Shown piece after piece: positions 35,801-49,200 of a stretch of DNA of 64,000 nt. The stretch is from positions 21,100,936 through 21,164,935 of the forward strand of contig NC_058195.1 in the NCBI RefSeq assembly GCF_907165205.1, written 5' to 3'. The stretch comes from Coccinella septempunctata (Eukaryota > Arthropoda > Insecta > Coleoptera > Coccinellidae). The position numbers and the translations under genes were made by a program. The notes under the pieces are model-generated. The model was given only the letters and a program-made list of their open reading frames with translations, made no database searches and was not told the DNA's origin. Position 1 is the stretch's first letter. Every line of letters starts with the position of its first letter.

Positions 35801-38800
35801 CAACAGTTTTCGAGGAATTGATATCACACTTTACCGAATTGACCACTGAAATCTCAAGTCCTATCTAAACTATCGAACTGAAATTCAACATGTGCATCTC
35901 ATTTCGAAAACTATGTGCAGTTTCAAGATTTGGTTCGAATTGATCCAACAGTTTTTGAGGAATTGATATCACACTTTGCCGAATAGACCACTGAAATCTC
36001 AATTCCTATCTGAAGTATCGAACTGAAATTCAACAGGTGCATCTCAATCCGAAAACTCTGTGCAGTTTCAAGATTTGGTTCGAATTGATCCAACAGTTTT
36101 CGAGGAATTGATATCACACTTTGCCGAATTGACCACTGAAATCTCAATTCCTATCTGAACTATCGAACTGAAATTCAACATGTGCATCTCAATTCGAAAA
36201 CTGTGTGAAATTTCAAGATTCGGTTCGAATTGATCAAACAGTTTTCGAGGAATTGATATCACACTTTGCCGAATTGACCACTGAAATCTCAATTCCTATC
36301 TGAACTATCGAACTGAAATTCAACCTGTGCATCTCAATTCGAAAACTATGTGCAGTTTCAAGATTTGGGGAGAATTGGTCCAACAATTGTTAATGAATTG
36401 ATATCACACTTTGCCGAATAGTCCACTGAAATCTCAATTGCTATCTGAACTTTCGAACTGAAATTAAACATGTGCTTCTCATTTCGAAAACTATGTGCAG
36501 TTTCAAGATTTGGTTCGAATTCATCCAACAGTTTTCGAGGAATTGATATCACACTTTGCCGAATTGACCACTGAAATCTCAATTCCTATCTGAAGTATCG
36601 AACTGAAATTCAACAGGTGCATCTCAATCCGAAAACTCTGTGCAGTTTCAAGATTTGGTTCGAATTGATCCAACAGTTTTCGAGGAATTGATATCACACT
36701 TTGCCGAATTGACCACTGAAATCTCAATTCCTATCCAAACTATCGAACTGAAATTCAACATGTGCATCTCAATTCGAAAACTGTGTAAAATTTCAAGATT
36801 TGGTTCGAATTGATCCAACAGTTTTCGAGGAATTGATATCACACTTTGCCGAATTGACCACTGAAATCTCAATTCCTATCTGAACTATCGGACTGAAATT
36901 CAACATGTGCATCTCAATTCGAAAACTGTGTAAAATTTCAAGATTTGGTTCGAATTGATCCAACAGTTTTCGAGGAATTGATATCACACTTTGCCGAATT
37001 GACTACTGAAATCTCAATTCCTATCTGAACTATCGAACTGAAATTCAACATATGCATCTCAATTCGAAAACTATGTGCAGTTTCAAGACTTGGGGAGAAT
37101 TGGTCCAACAGTTTTTGAGGAATTGATATCACACTTTGCCGAATAGACCACTGAAATCTCAATTGCTATCTGAACTATCGAACTGAAATTAAACATGTGC
37201 ATCTCATTTCCAAAAATTATGTGCAGTTTCAAGATTTGGTTCGAATTGATCCAACAGTTTTCGAGCAATTGATATCACACTTTGCCGAATTGACCACTGA
37301 AATCTCAATTCCTATCTGAACTATCGGACTGAAATTCAACATGTGCATCTCAATTCGAAAACTGTGTAAAATTTCAAGATTTGGTTCGAATTGATCCAAC
37401 AGTTTTCGAGGAATTGATATCACACTTTGCCGAATTGACTACTGAAATCTCAATTCCTATCTGAACTATCGAACTGAAATTCAACATATGCATCTCAATT
37501 CGAAAACTATGTGCAGTTTCAAGACTTGGGGAGAATTGGTCCAACAGTTTTTGAGGAATTGATATCACACTTTGCCGAATAGACCACTGAAATCTCAATT
37601 GCTATCTGAACTATCGAACTGAAATTAAACATGTGCATCTCATTTCCAAAAATTATGTGCAGTTTCAAGATTTGGTTCGAATTGATCCAACAGTTTTCGA
37701 GCAATTGATATCACACTTTGCCGAATAGACCACTGAAATCTCAATTCCTATCTGAACTATCGAACTGAAATTCAACAGGTGCATCTCAATCCGAAAACTA
37801 TGTGCAGTTTCAAGATTTTGTTCGAATTGATCCAACAGTTTTCGAGGAATTGAAATGATATTTTGTCGAATCAACTACTGAAATCTCCATTCCTATCAGA
37901 ACTATCGATCTGAAATTCAACATGTGCATCTCATTTCGAAAACTATGTGCAGTTTCAAGATTTGGTTCGAATTGATCCAACAGTTTTTGAGGAATTGATA
38001 TCACACTTTGCCGAATTGACCACTGAAATCTCAATTCCTATCTGAATTATCGGACTGAATTTCAACATGTGCATCTCAATTCGAAAACTGTGTAAAATTT
38101 CAAGATTTGGTTCGAATTGATCCAACAGTTTTCGAGGAATTGATATCACACTTTGCCGAATTGACCACTGAAATCTCAATTCCTATCTGAACTATCGAAC
38201 TGAAATTCAACATGTGCATCTCATTTCGAAAACTATGTGCAGTTTCAAGATTTGGTTCGAATTGATCCAACAGTTTTTGAGGAATTGATATCACACTTTG
38301 CCGAATAGACCACTGAAATCTCAATTCCTAACTGAACTATCGAACTGAAATTCAACAGGTGCATCTCAATCCGAAAACTTTGTGCAGTTTCAAGATTTGG
38401 TTCGAATTGATCCAATAATTCCTTAGGAATTGAAATGATATTTTGTCGAATCAACTACCTACTGAAATCTCCATTCCTAACAGAACTATCGATCTGAAAT
38501 TCAACATGTGCATCTCATTTCGAAAACTATGTGCAGTTTCAAGATTTGGTTCCAATTGATCCAACAGTTTTCGAGGAATTGATATCACACTTTGCCGAAT
38601 TGACCACTGAAATCTCAATTCCTATCTGAACTATCGAACTGAAATTCAACATATGCATCTCAATTCGAAAACTATGTGCAGTTTCAAGACTTGGGGAGAA
38701 TTGGTCCAACAGTTTTTGAGGAATTGATATCACACTTTGCCGAATAGACCACTGAAATCTCAATTGTTGGCTGAACTATCGAACTGAAATTAAACATGTG

Positions 38801-40303
38801 CATCTCATTTCGAAAATTATGTGCAGTTTCAAGATTTGGTTCGAATTGATCCAACAGTTTTCGAGGAATTGATATCACACTTTACCGAATTGACCACTGA
38901 AATCTCCAGTCTTATCTAAACTATCGAACTGAAATTCAACACGTGCATCCCAATTCGAAAACTGCGTAAAATTTCAAGATTTGGTTCGAATTGATCCAAC
39001 AGTTTTCGAAGAATTGATATCACACTTTGCCGAATTGACCACTGAAATCTAAATTCCTATCAGAACTATCGAACTGAAATTCAACATGTGCATCTCAATT
39101 CGTGAACTATGTGCAGTTTCAAGATTTGGTTCGAATTGATCCAACAGTTTTTAGGAGTTGATATCACACTTTGCCGAATTGACCACTGAAATCTCAATTC
39201 CTATCAAAACTATCGAACTGAAATTCAACATGTGCATCTCAATTCGAAAACTATGTGCAGTTTCAAAATTTGGTTCGAATTGATCCAACAGTTTTTAGGA
39301 ATTGATATCACACTTTGCCGAATTGACCACTGAAATCTCCATTCCTATCAGAACTATCGATCTGAAATTCAACATGTGCATCTCATTTCGAAAACTATGT
39401 GCAGTTTCAAGATTTGGTTCCAATTGATCCAACAGTTTTCGAGGAATTGATATCACACTTTGCCGAATAGACCACTGAAATCTCAATTCCTATCTGAACA
39501 ATCGAACTGAAATTCAACAGGTGCATCTCAATCCGAAAACTATGTGCAGTTTCAAGATTTGGTTCGAATTGATCCAACAGTTTTCGAGGAATTGAAATGA
39601 TATTTTGTCGAATCGACTACTGAAATCTCCATTCCTATCAGAACTATCGATCTGAAATTCAACATGTGCATCTCATTTCGAAAACTATGTGCAGTTTCAA
39701 GATTTGGTTCGAATTGATCCAACAGTTTTTGAGGAATTGATATCACACTTTGCCGAATTGACCACTGAAATCTCAATTCCTATCTGAATTATCGGACTGA
39801 ATTTCAACATGTGCATCTCAATTCGAAAACTGTGTAAAATTTCAAGATTTGGTTCGAATTGATCCAACAGTTTTCGAGGAATTGATATCACACTTTGCCG
39901 AATTGACCACTGAAATCTCAATTCCTATCTGAACTATCGAACTGAAATTCAACATGTGCATCTCATTTCGAAAACTATGTGCAGTTTCAAGATTTGGTTC
40001 GAATTGATCCAACAGTTTTTGAGGAATTGATATCACACTTTGCCGAATAGACCACTGAAATCTCAATTCCTATCTGAACTATCGAACTGAAATTCAACAG
40101 GTGCATCTCAATCCGAAAACTTTGTGCAGTTTCAAGATTTGGTTCGAATTGATCCAATAATTCCTTAGGAATTGAAATGATATTTTGTCGAATCAACTAC
40201 CTACTGAAATCTCCATTCCTATCAGAACTATCGATCTGAAATTCAACATGTGCATCTCATTTCGAAAACTATGTGCAGTTTCAAGATTTAGTTCCAATTG
40301 ATC
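35801..40303 (+). repeat. Copy of the 30-monomer unit 6241-10598 with one extra monomer
   Basis: It aligns with 6241-10598 at offset 29560 up to about 36590 and at 29705 afterwards. The 145 bp difference is one additional monomer (about 36589-36733) with TGAAGTATCG, CAACAGGTGC and ACTCTGTGCAG, states otherwise found one step earlier in the head. Small private differences include ATCTCCAGTC near 38903 and CTGCGTAAAAT near 38962. Confidence 0.88.
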
Positions 40304-43300
40304 CAACAGTTTTCGAGGAATTGATATCACACTTTACCGAATTGACCACTGAAATCTCAAGTCCTATCTAAACTATCGAACTGAAATTCAACATGTGCAT
40401 CTCATTTCGAAAACTATGTGCAGTTTCAAGATTTGGTTCGAATTGATCCAACAGTTTTTGAGGAATTGATATCACACTTTGCCGAATAGACCACTGAAAT
40501 CTCAATTCCTATCTGAAGTATCGAACTGAAATTCAACAGGTGCATCTCAATCCGAAAACTCTGTGCAGTTTCAAGATTTGGTTCGAATTGATCCAACAGT
40601 TTTCGAGGAATTGATATCACACTTTGCCGAATTGACCACTGAAATCTCAATTCCTATCTGAACTATCGAACTGAAATTCAACATGTGCATCTCAATTCGA
40701 AAACTGTGTGAAATTTCAAGATTCGGTTCGAATTGATCAAACAGTTTTCGAGGAATTGATATCACACTTTGCCGAATTGACCACTGAAATCTCAATTCCT
40801 ATCTGAACTATCGAACTGAAATTCAACCTGTGCATCTCAATTCGAAAACTATGTGCAGTTTCAAGATTTGGGGAGAATTGGTCCAACAATTGTTAATGAA
40901 TTGATATCACACTTTGCCGAATAGTCCACTGAAATCTCAATTGCTATCTGAACTTTCGAACTGAAATTAAACATGTGCTTCTCATTTCGAAAACTATGTG
41001 CAGTTTCAAGATTTGGTTCGAATTCATCCAACAGTTTTCGAGGAATTGATATCACACTTTGCCGAATTGACCACTGAAATCTCAATTCCTATCCAAACTA
41101 TCGAACTGAAATTCAACATGTGCATCTCAATTCGAAAACTGTGTAAAATTTCAAGATTTGGTTCGAATTGATCCAACAGTTTTCGAGGAATTGATATCAC
41201 ACTTTGCCGAATTGACCACTGAAATCTCAATTCCTATCTGAACTATCGAACTGAAATTCAACATGTGCATCTCAATTCGAAAACTGTGTAAAATTTCAAG
41301 ATTTGGTTCGAATTGATCCAACAGTTTTCGAGGAATTGATATCACACTTTGCCGAATTGACTACTGAAATCTCAATTCCTATCTGAACTATCGAACTGAA
41401 ATTCAACATATGCATCTCAATTCGAAAACTATGTGCAGTTTCAAGACTTGGGGAGAATTGGTCCAACAGTTTTTGAGGAATTGATATCACACTTTGCCGA
41501 ATAGACCACTGAAATCTCAATTGCTATCTGAACTATCGAACTGAAATTAAACATGTGCATCTCATTTCCAAAAATTACGTGCAGTTTCAAGATTTGGTTC
41601 GAATTGATCCAACAGTTTTCGAGCAATTGATATCACACTTTGCCGAATAGACCACTGAAATCTCAATTCCTATCTCAACTATCGAACTGAAATTCAACAG
41701 GTGCATCTCAATCCGAAAACTATGTGCAGTTTCAAGATTTGGTTCGAATTGATCCAACAGTTTTCGAGGAATTGAAATGATATTTTGTCGAATCAACTAC
41801 TGAAATCTCCATTCCTATCAGAACTATCGATCTGAAATTCAACAAGTGCATCTCATTTCGAAAACTATGTGCAGTTTCAAGATTTGGTTCGAATTGATCC
41901 AACAGTTTTTGAGGAATTGATATCACACTTTGCCGAATTGACCACTGAAATCTCAATTCCTATCTGAATTATCGGACTGAATTTCAACATGTGCATCTCA
42001 ATTCGAAAACTGTGTAAAATTTCAAGATTTGGTTCGAATTGATCCAACAGTTTTCGAGGAATTGATATCACACTTTGCCGAATTGACCACTGAAATCTCA
42101 ATTCCTATCTGAACTATCTAACTGAAATTCAACATGTGCATCTCATTTCGAAAACTATGTGCAGTTTCAAGATTTGGTTCGAATTGATCCAACAGTTTTT
42201 GAGGAATTGATATCACACTTTGCCGAATAGACCACTGAAATCTCAATTCCTATCTGAACTATCGAACTGAAATTCAACAGGTGCATCTCAATCCGAAAAC
42301 TTTGTGCAGTTGCAAGATTTGGTTCGAATTGATCCAACAGTTTTCGAGGAATTGATATCACACTTTGCCGAATTGACCACTGAAATCTCAATTCCTATCT
42401 GAACTATCGAACTGAAATTCAACATGTGCATCTCATTTCGAAAACTATGTGCAGTTTCAAGATTTGGTTCGAATTGATCCAACAGTTTTTGAGGAATTGA
42501 TATCACACTTTGCCGAATTGACCACTGAAATCTCAATTCCTATCTGAATTATCGGACTGAATTTCAACACGTGCATCTCAATTCGAAAACTGTGTAAAAT
42601 TTCAAGATTTGGTTCGAATTGATCCAACAGTTTTCGAGGAATTGATATCACACTTTGCCGAATTGACCACTGAAATCTCAATTCCTATCTGAACTATCGA
42701 ACTGAAATTCAACATGTGCATCTCATTTCGAAAACTATGTGCAGTTTCAAGATTTGGTTCGAATTGATCCAACAGTTTTTGAGGAATTGATATCACACTT
42801 TGCCGAATAGACCACTGAAATCTCAATTCCTATCTGAACTATCGAACTGAAATTCAACAGGTGCATCTCAATCCGAAAACTTTGTGCAGTTTCAAGATTT
42901 GGTTCGAATTGATCCAATAATTCCTTAGGAATTGAAATGATATTTTGTCGAATCAACTACCTACTGAAATCTCCATTCCTAACAGAACTATCGATCTGAA
43001 ATTAAACATGTGCATCTCATTTCGAAAACTATGTGCAGTTTCAAGATTTGGTTCCAATTGATCCAACAGTTTTCGAGGAATTGATATCACACTTTGCCGA
43101 ATTGACCACTGAAATCTCAATTCCTATCTGAACTATCGAACTGAAATTCAACATATGCATCTCAATTCGAAAACTATGTGCAGTTTCAAGACTTGGGGAG
43201 AATTGGTCCAACAGTTTTTGAGGAATTGATATCACACTTTGCCGAATAGACCACTGAAATCTCAATTGTTGGCTGAACTATCGAACTGAAATTAAACATG

Positions 43301-44221
43301 TGCATCTCATTTCGAAAATTATGTGCAGTTTCAAGATTTGGTTCGAATTGATCCAACAGTTTTCGAGGAATTGATATCACACTTTACCGAATTGACCACT
43401 GAAATCTCAAGTCTTATCTAAACTATCAAACTGAAATTCAACACGTGCATCCCAATTCGAAAACTGTGTAAAATTTCAAGATTTGGTTCGAATTGATCCA
43501 ACAGTTTTCGAAGAATTGATATCACACTTTGCCGAATTGACCACTGAAATCTAAATTCCTATCAGAACTATCGAACTGAAATTCAACATGTGCATCTCAA
43601 TTCGTGAACTATGTGCAGTTTCAAGATTTGGTTCGAATTGATCCAACAGTTTTTAGGACTTGATATCACACTTTGCCGAATTGACCACTGAAATCTCAAT
43701 TCCTATCAAAACTATCGAACTGAAATTCAACATGTGCATCTCAATTCGAAAACTATGTGCAGTTTCAAAATTTGGTTCGAATTGATCCAACAGTTTTTAG
43801 GAATTGATATCACACTTTGCCGAATTGACCACTGAAATCTCCATTCCTATCAGAACTATCGATCTGAAATTCAACATGTGCATCTCATTTCGAAAACTAT
43901 GTGCAGTTTCAAGATTTGGTTCCAATTGATCCAACAGTTTTCGAGGAATTGATATCACACTTTGCCGAATTGACCACTGAAATCTCAATTCCTATCTGAA
44001 CTATCGAACTGAAATTCAACATATGCATCTCAATTCGAAAACTATGTGCAGTTTCAAGACTTGGGGAGAATTGGTCCAACAGTATTTGAGGAATTGATAT
44101 CACACTTTGCCGAATAGACCACTGAAATCTCAATTGTTGACTGAACTATCGAACTGAAATTAAACATGTGCATCTCATTTCGAAAATTATGTGCAGTTTC
44201 AAGATTTGGTTCGAATTGATC
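40304..44221 (+). repeat. Copy of unit 12045-15954 without the 8 bp deletion
   Basis: It matches 12045-15954 at 28259 before and 28267 after the site of the 8 bp deletion, so this copy keeps the longer TGAACTTTCGAACTG. The rare states ACAAGTGC, ATCTAACTG and GCAGTTGCAAG are preserved at 41843, 42116 and 42308. New differences include AACACGTGC near 42567 and TAGGACTTG near 43656. Confidence 0.88.
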
Positions 44222-45679
44222 CAACAGTTTTCGAGGAATTGATATCACACTTTACCGAATTGACCACTGAAATCTCAAGTCCTATCTAAACTATCGAACT
44301 GAAATTCAACATGTGCATCTCATTTCGAAAACTATGTGCAGTTTCAAGATTTGGTTCGAATTGATCCAACAGTTTTTGAGGAATTGATATCACACTTTGC
44401 CGAATAGACCACTGAAATCTCAATTCCTATCTGAAGTATCGAACTGAAATTCAACAGGTGCATCTCAATCCGAAAACTCTGTGCAGTTTCAAGATTTGGT
44501 TCGAATTGATCCAACAGTTTTCGAGGAATTGATATCACACTTTGCCGAATTGACCACTGAAATCTCGATTCCTATCTGAACTATCGAACTGAAATTCAAC
44601 ATGTGCATCTCAATTCGAAAACTGTGTGAAATTTCAAGATTCGGTTCGAATTGATCAAACAGTTTTCGAGGAATTGATATCACACTTTGCCGAATTGACC
44701 ACTGAAATCTCAATTCCTATCTGAACTATCGAACTGAAATTCAACATGTGCATCTCAATTCGAAAACTATGTGCAGTTTCAAGATTTGGGGAGAATTGGT
44801 CCAACAGTTTTCGAGGAATTGATATCACACTTTGCCGAATTGACCACTGAAATCTCAATTCCTATCTGAACTATCGAACTGAAATTTAACATGTGCATCT
44901 CAATCCGAAAACTTTGTGCAGTTACAAGATTTGGTTCGAATTGATCCAATAATTCCTTAGGAATTGAAATGATATTTTGTCGAATCAACTACCTACTGAA
45001 ATCCCCATTCCTATCAGAACTATCGATCTGAAATTCAACATGTGCATCTCATTTCTAAAACTATGTGCAGTTTCAAGATTTGATTCCAATTGATCCAACA
45101 GTTTTCGAGGAATTGATATCACACTTTGCCGAATTGACCACTGAAATCTCAATTCCTATCTGAACTATCGAACTGAAATTCAACAGGTGCATCTCAATCC
45201 GAAAACTTTGTGCAGTCTCAAGATTTGGTTCGAATTGATCCAATAATTCCTTAGGAATTGAAATGATATTTTGTCGAATCAACTACCTACTGAAATCTCC
45301 ATTCCTATCAGAACTATCGATCTGAAATTCAACATGTGCATCTCATTTCGAAAACTATGTGCAGTTTCAAGATTTAGTTCCAATTGATCCAACAGTTTTC
45401 GAGGAATTGATATCACACTTTGCCGGATTGACCACTGAAATCTCAATTCCTATCTGAACTATCGAACTGAAATTCAACATATGCATCTCAATTCGAAAAC
45501 TATGTGCAGTTTCAAGACTTGGGGAGAATTGGTCCAACAGTATTTGAGGAATTGATATCACACTTTGCCGAATAGACCACTGAAATCTCAATTGTTGACT
45601 GAACTATCGAACTGAAATTAAACATGTGCATCTCATTTCGAAAATTACGTGCAGTTTCAAGATTTGGTTCGAATTGATC
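44222..45679 (+). repeat. Higher-order unit, 1458 bp (10 monomers)
   Basis: The first 1.15 kb matches 15955-17110 at offset 28267, including AAATCCCCATTC and CATTTCTAAAACTATG. The end is the CATATGC, CAGTATTTGAGG, TTGTTGACTG cassette, as in 33175-34632. It thus joins the left-hand block to the 1458 bp period. A GCCGGATTG at 45422 is private. Confidence 0.83.
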
Positions 45680-48600
45680 CAACAGTTTTCGAGGAATTGA
45701 TATCACACTTTACCGAATTGACCACTGAAATCTCAAGTCCTATCTAAACTATCGAACTGAAATTCAACATGTGCATCTCATTTCGAAAACTATGTGCAGT
45801 TTCAAGATTTGGTTCGAATTGATCCAACAGTTTTTGAGGAATTGATATCACACTTTGCCGAATAGACCACTGAAATCTCAATTCCTATCTGAAGTATCGA
45901 ACTGAAATTCAACAGGTGCATCTCAATCCGAAAACTCTGTGCAGTTTCAAGATTTGGTTCGAATTGATCCAACAGTTTTCGAGGAATTGATATCACACTT
46001 TGCCGAATTGACCACTGAAATCTCGATTCCTATCTGAACTATCGAACTGAAATTCAACATGTGCATCTCAATTCGAAAACTGTGTGAAATTTCAAGATTC
46101 GGTTCGAATTGATCAAACAGTTTTCGAGGAATTGATATCACACTTTGCCGAATTGACCACTGAAATCTCAATTCCTATCTGAACTATCGAACTGAAATTC
46201 AACCTGTGCATCTCAATTCGAAAACTATGTGCAGTTTCAAGATTTGGGGAGAATTGGTCCAACAGTTTTCGAGGAATTGATATCACACTTTGCCGAATTG
46301 ACCACTGAAATCTCAATTCCTATCTGAACTATCGAACTGAAATTTAACATGTGCATCTCAATCCGAAAACTTTGTGCAGTTACAAGACTTGGGGAGAATT
46401 GGTTCAACAGTTTTTGAGGAATTGATATCACACTTTGCCGAATAGACTACTGAAATCTCAATTGTTGGCTGAACTATGGAACTGAAATTAAACATGTGCA
46501 TCTCATTTCGAAAATTATGTGCAGTTTCAAGATTTGGTTCGAATTGATCCAACAGTTTTCGAGGAATTGATATCACACTTTACCGAATTGACCACTGAAA
46601 TCTCAAGTCCTATCTAAACTATCGAACTGAAATTCAACATGTGCATCCCAATTCGAAAACTGTGTAAAATTTCAAGATTTGGTTCGAATTGATCCAACAG
46701 TTTTCGAAGAATTGATATCACACTTTGCCGAATTGATCACTGAAATCTCAATTCCTATCAGAACTATCGAACTGAAATTCAACATGTGCATCTCAATTCG
46801 AAAACTATGTGCAGTTTCAAAATTTGGTTCGAATTGATCCAACAGTTTTTAGGAATTGATATCACACTTTGCCGAATTGACCAGTGAAATCTCAAGTCCT
46901 ATCTGAATTATCGGACTGAAATTCAACATGTGCATTTCAATTCGAAAACTGTGTAAAATTTCAAGATTTGGTTCGAATTGATCCAACAGTTTTCGAGGAA
47001 TTAATATCACACTTTGCCGAATTGACCACTGAAATCTCAATTCCTATCTGAACTATCGAACTGAAATTCAACATGTGCATCTCATTTCGAAAACTATGTG
47101 CAGTTTCAAGATTTGGTTCGAATTGATCCAACAGTTTTTGAGGAATTAATATCACACTTTGCCGAATAGACCACTGAAATCTCAATTGCTATCTGAACTG
47201 TCGAACTGAAATTGAACATGTGCATCTCATTTCGAAAATTATGTGCAGTTTCAAGATTTGGTTCGAATTGATCCAACAGTTTTCGAGGAATTGATATCAC
47301 ACTTTGCCGAATAGACCACTGAAATCTCAATTCCTATCTGAACTATCGAACTGAAATTCAACAGGTGCATCTCAATCCGAAAACTATGTGCAGTTTCAAG
47401 ATTTGGTTCGAATTGATCCAACAGTTTTCGAGGAATTGAAATGATATTTTGTCGAATCAACTACTGAAATCTCCATTCCTATCAGAGCTATCGATCTGAA
47501 ATTCAACATGTGCATCTCATTTCGAAAACAATGTGCAGTTTCAAGATTTGGTTCGAATTGATCCAACAGTTTTCGAGGAATTGAAATGATATTTTGTCGA
47601 ATCAACTACCTACTGAAATCTCCATTCCTATCAGAACTATCGATCTGAAATTCAACATGTGCATCTCATTTCGAAAATTATGTGCAGTTTCAAGATTTGG
47701 TTCGAATTGATCCAACAGTTTTTGAGGAATTGATATCACACTTTGCCGAATAGACCACTGAAATCTCAATTCCTATCTGAACTATCGAACTGAAATTCAA
47801 CAGGTGCATCTCAATCCGAAAACTATGTGCAGTTTCAAGATTTGGTTCGAATTGATCCAACAGTTTTCGAGGAATTGAAATGATATTTTGTCGAATCAAC
47901 TACCTACTGAAATCTCCATTCCTATCAGAACTATCGATCTGAAATTCAACATGTGCATCTCATTTCGAAAACAATGTGCAGTTTCAAGATTTGGTTCCAA
48001 TTGATCCAACAGTTTTCGAGGAATTGATATCACACTTTGCCGAATTGACCACTGAAATCTCAATTCCTATCTGAACTATCGAACTGAAATTCAACATATG
48101 CATCTCAATTCGAAAACTATGTGCAGTTTCAAGACTTGGGGAGAATTGGTCCAACAGTTTTTGAGGAATTGATATCACACTTTGCCGAATAGACCACTTA
48201 AATCTCAATTGTTGGCTGAACTATCGAACTGAAATTAAACATGTGCATCTCATTTCGAAAATTATGTGCAGTTTCAAGATTTGGTTCGAATTGATCCAAC
48301 AGTTTTCGAGGAATTGATATCACACTTTACCGAATTGACCACTGAAATCTCAAGTCCTATCTAAACTATCGAACTGAAATTCAACATGTGCATCCCAATT
48401 CGAAAACTGTGTAAAATTTCAAGATTTGGTTCGAATTGATCCAACAGTTTTCGAAGAATTGATATCACACTTTGCCGAATTGACCACTGAAATCTAAATT
48501 CCTATCAGAACTATCGAACTGAAATTCAACATGTGCATCTCAATTCGTGAACTATGTGCAGTTTCAAGATTTGGTTCGAATTGATCCAACAGTTTTTAGG

Positions 48601-49200
48601 AGTTGATATCACACTTTGCCGAATTGACCACTGTAATCTCAATTCCTATCAGAACTATCGAACTGAAATTCAACATGTGCATCTCAATTCGAAAACTATG
48701 TGCAGTTTCAAAATTTGGTTCGAATTGATCCAACAGTTTTTAGGAATTGATATCACACTTTGCCGAATTGACCACTGAAATCTCAATTCCTATCTGAATT
48801 ATTGGACTGAAATTCAACATGTGCATTTCAATTCGAAAACTGTGTAAAATTTCAAGATTTGGTTCGAATTGATCCAACAGTTTTCGAGGAATTAATATCA
48901 CACTTTGCCGAATTGACCACTGAAATCTCAATTCCTATCTGAACTATCGAACTGAAATTCAACATGTGTATCTCAATTCGAAAACTATGTGCAGTTTCAA
49001 GATTTGGTTCGAATTGATCCAACAGTTTTTGAGGAATTAATATCACACTTTGCCGAATAGACCACTGAAATCTCAATTGCTATATGAACTGTCGAACTGA
49101 AATTGAACATGTGCATCTCATTTCGAAAATTATGTGCAGTTTCAAGATTTGGTTCGAATTGATCCAACAGTTTTCGAGGAATTGATATCACACTTTACCG
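45680..49200 (+). repeat. Start of the third array domain
   Basis: It opens as another head block (marker at 46110). At about 46387 it switches within a monomer from GCAGTTACAAG into GACTTGGGGAG, a chimeric junction. Then follow CGAAGAATTG, TTTTTAGGAATTG and GGAATTAATATC monomers. An approximately 0.4 kb stretch at 46849-47250 recurs 1891 bp later at 48740-49141. A three-monomer, 439 bp repeat with ATATTTTGTCGAATC lies around 47251-47900. Confidence 0.75.

Noticed and set aside
36068..45300. Long-range block duplication as an assembly error
   Set aside because: Not accepted as the default explanation: the copies differ by private substitutions, an extra monomer, an 8 bp indel and a missing unit, which simple assembly duplication would not create. 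It cannot be fully excluded without reads.
48554..48778. The single plus-strand 74-codon open frame
   Set aside because: It exists because one substitution turns CCACTGAAATC into CCACTGTAATC near 48634 and removes the stop that every other monomer has in that frame.
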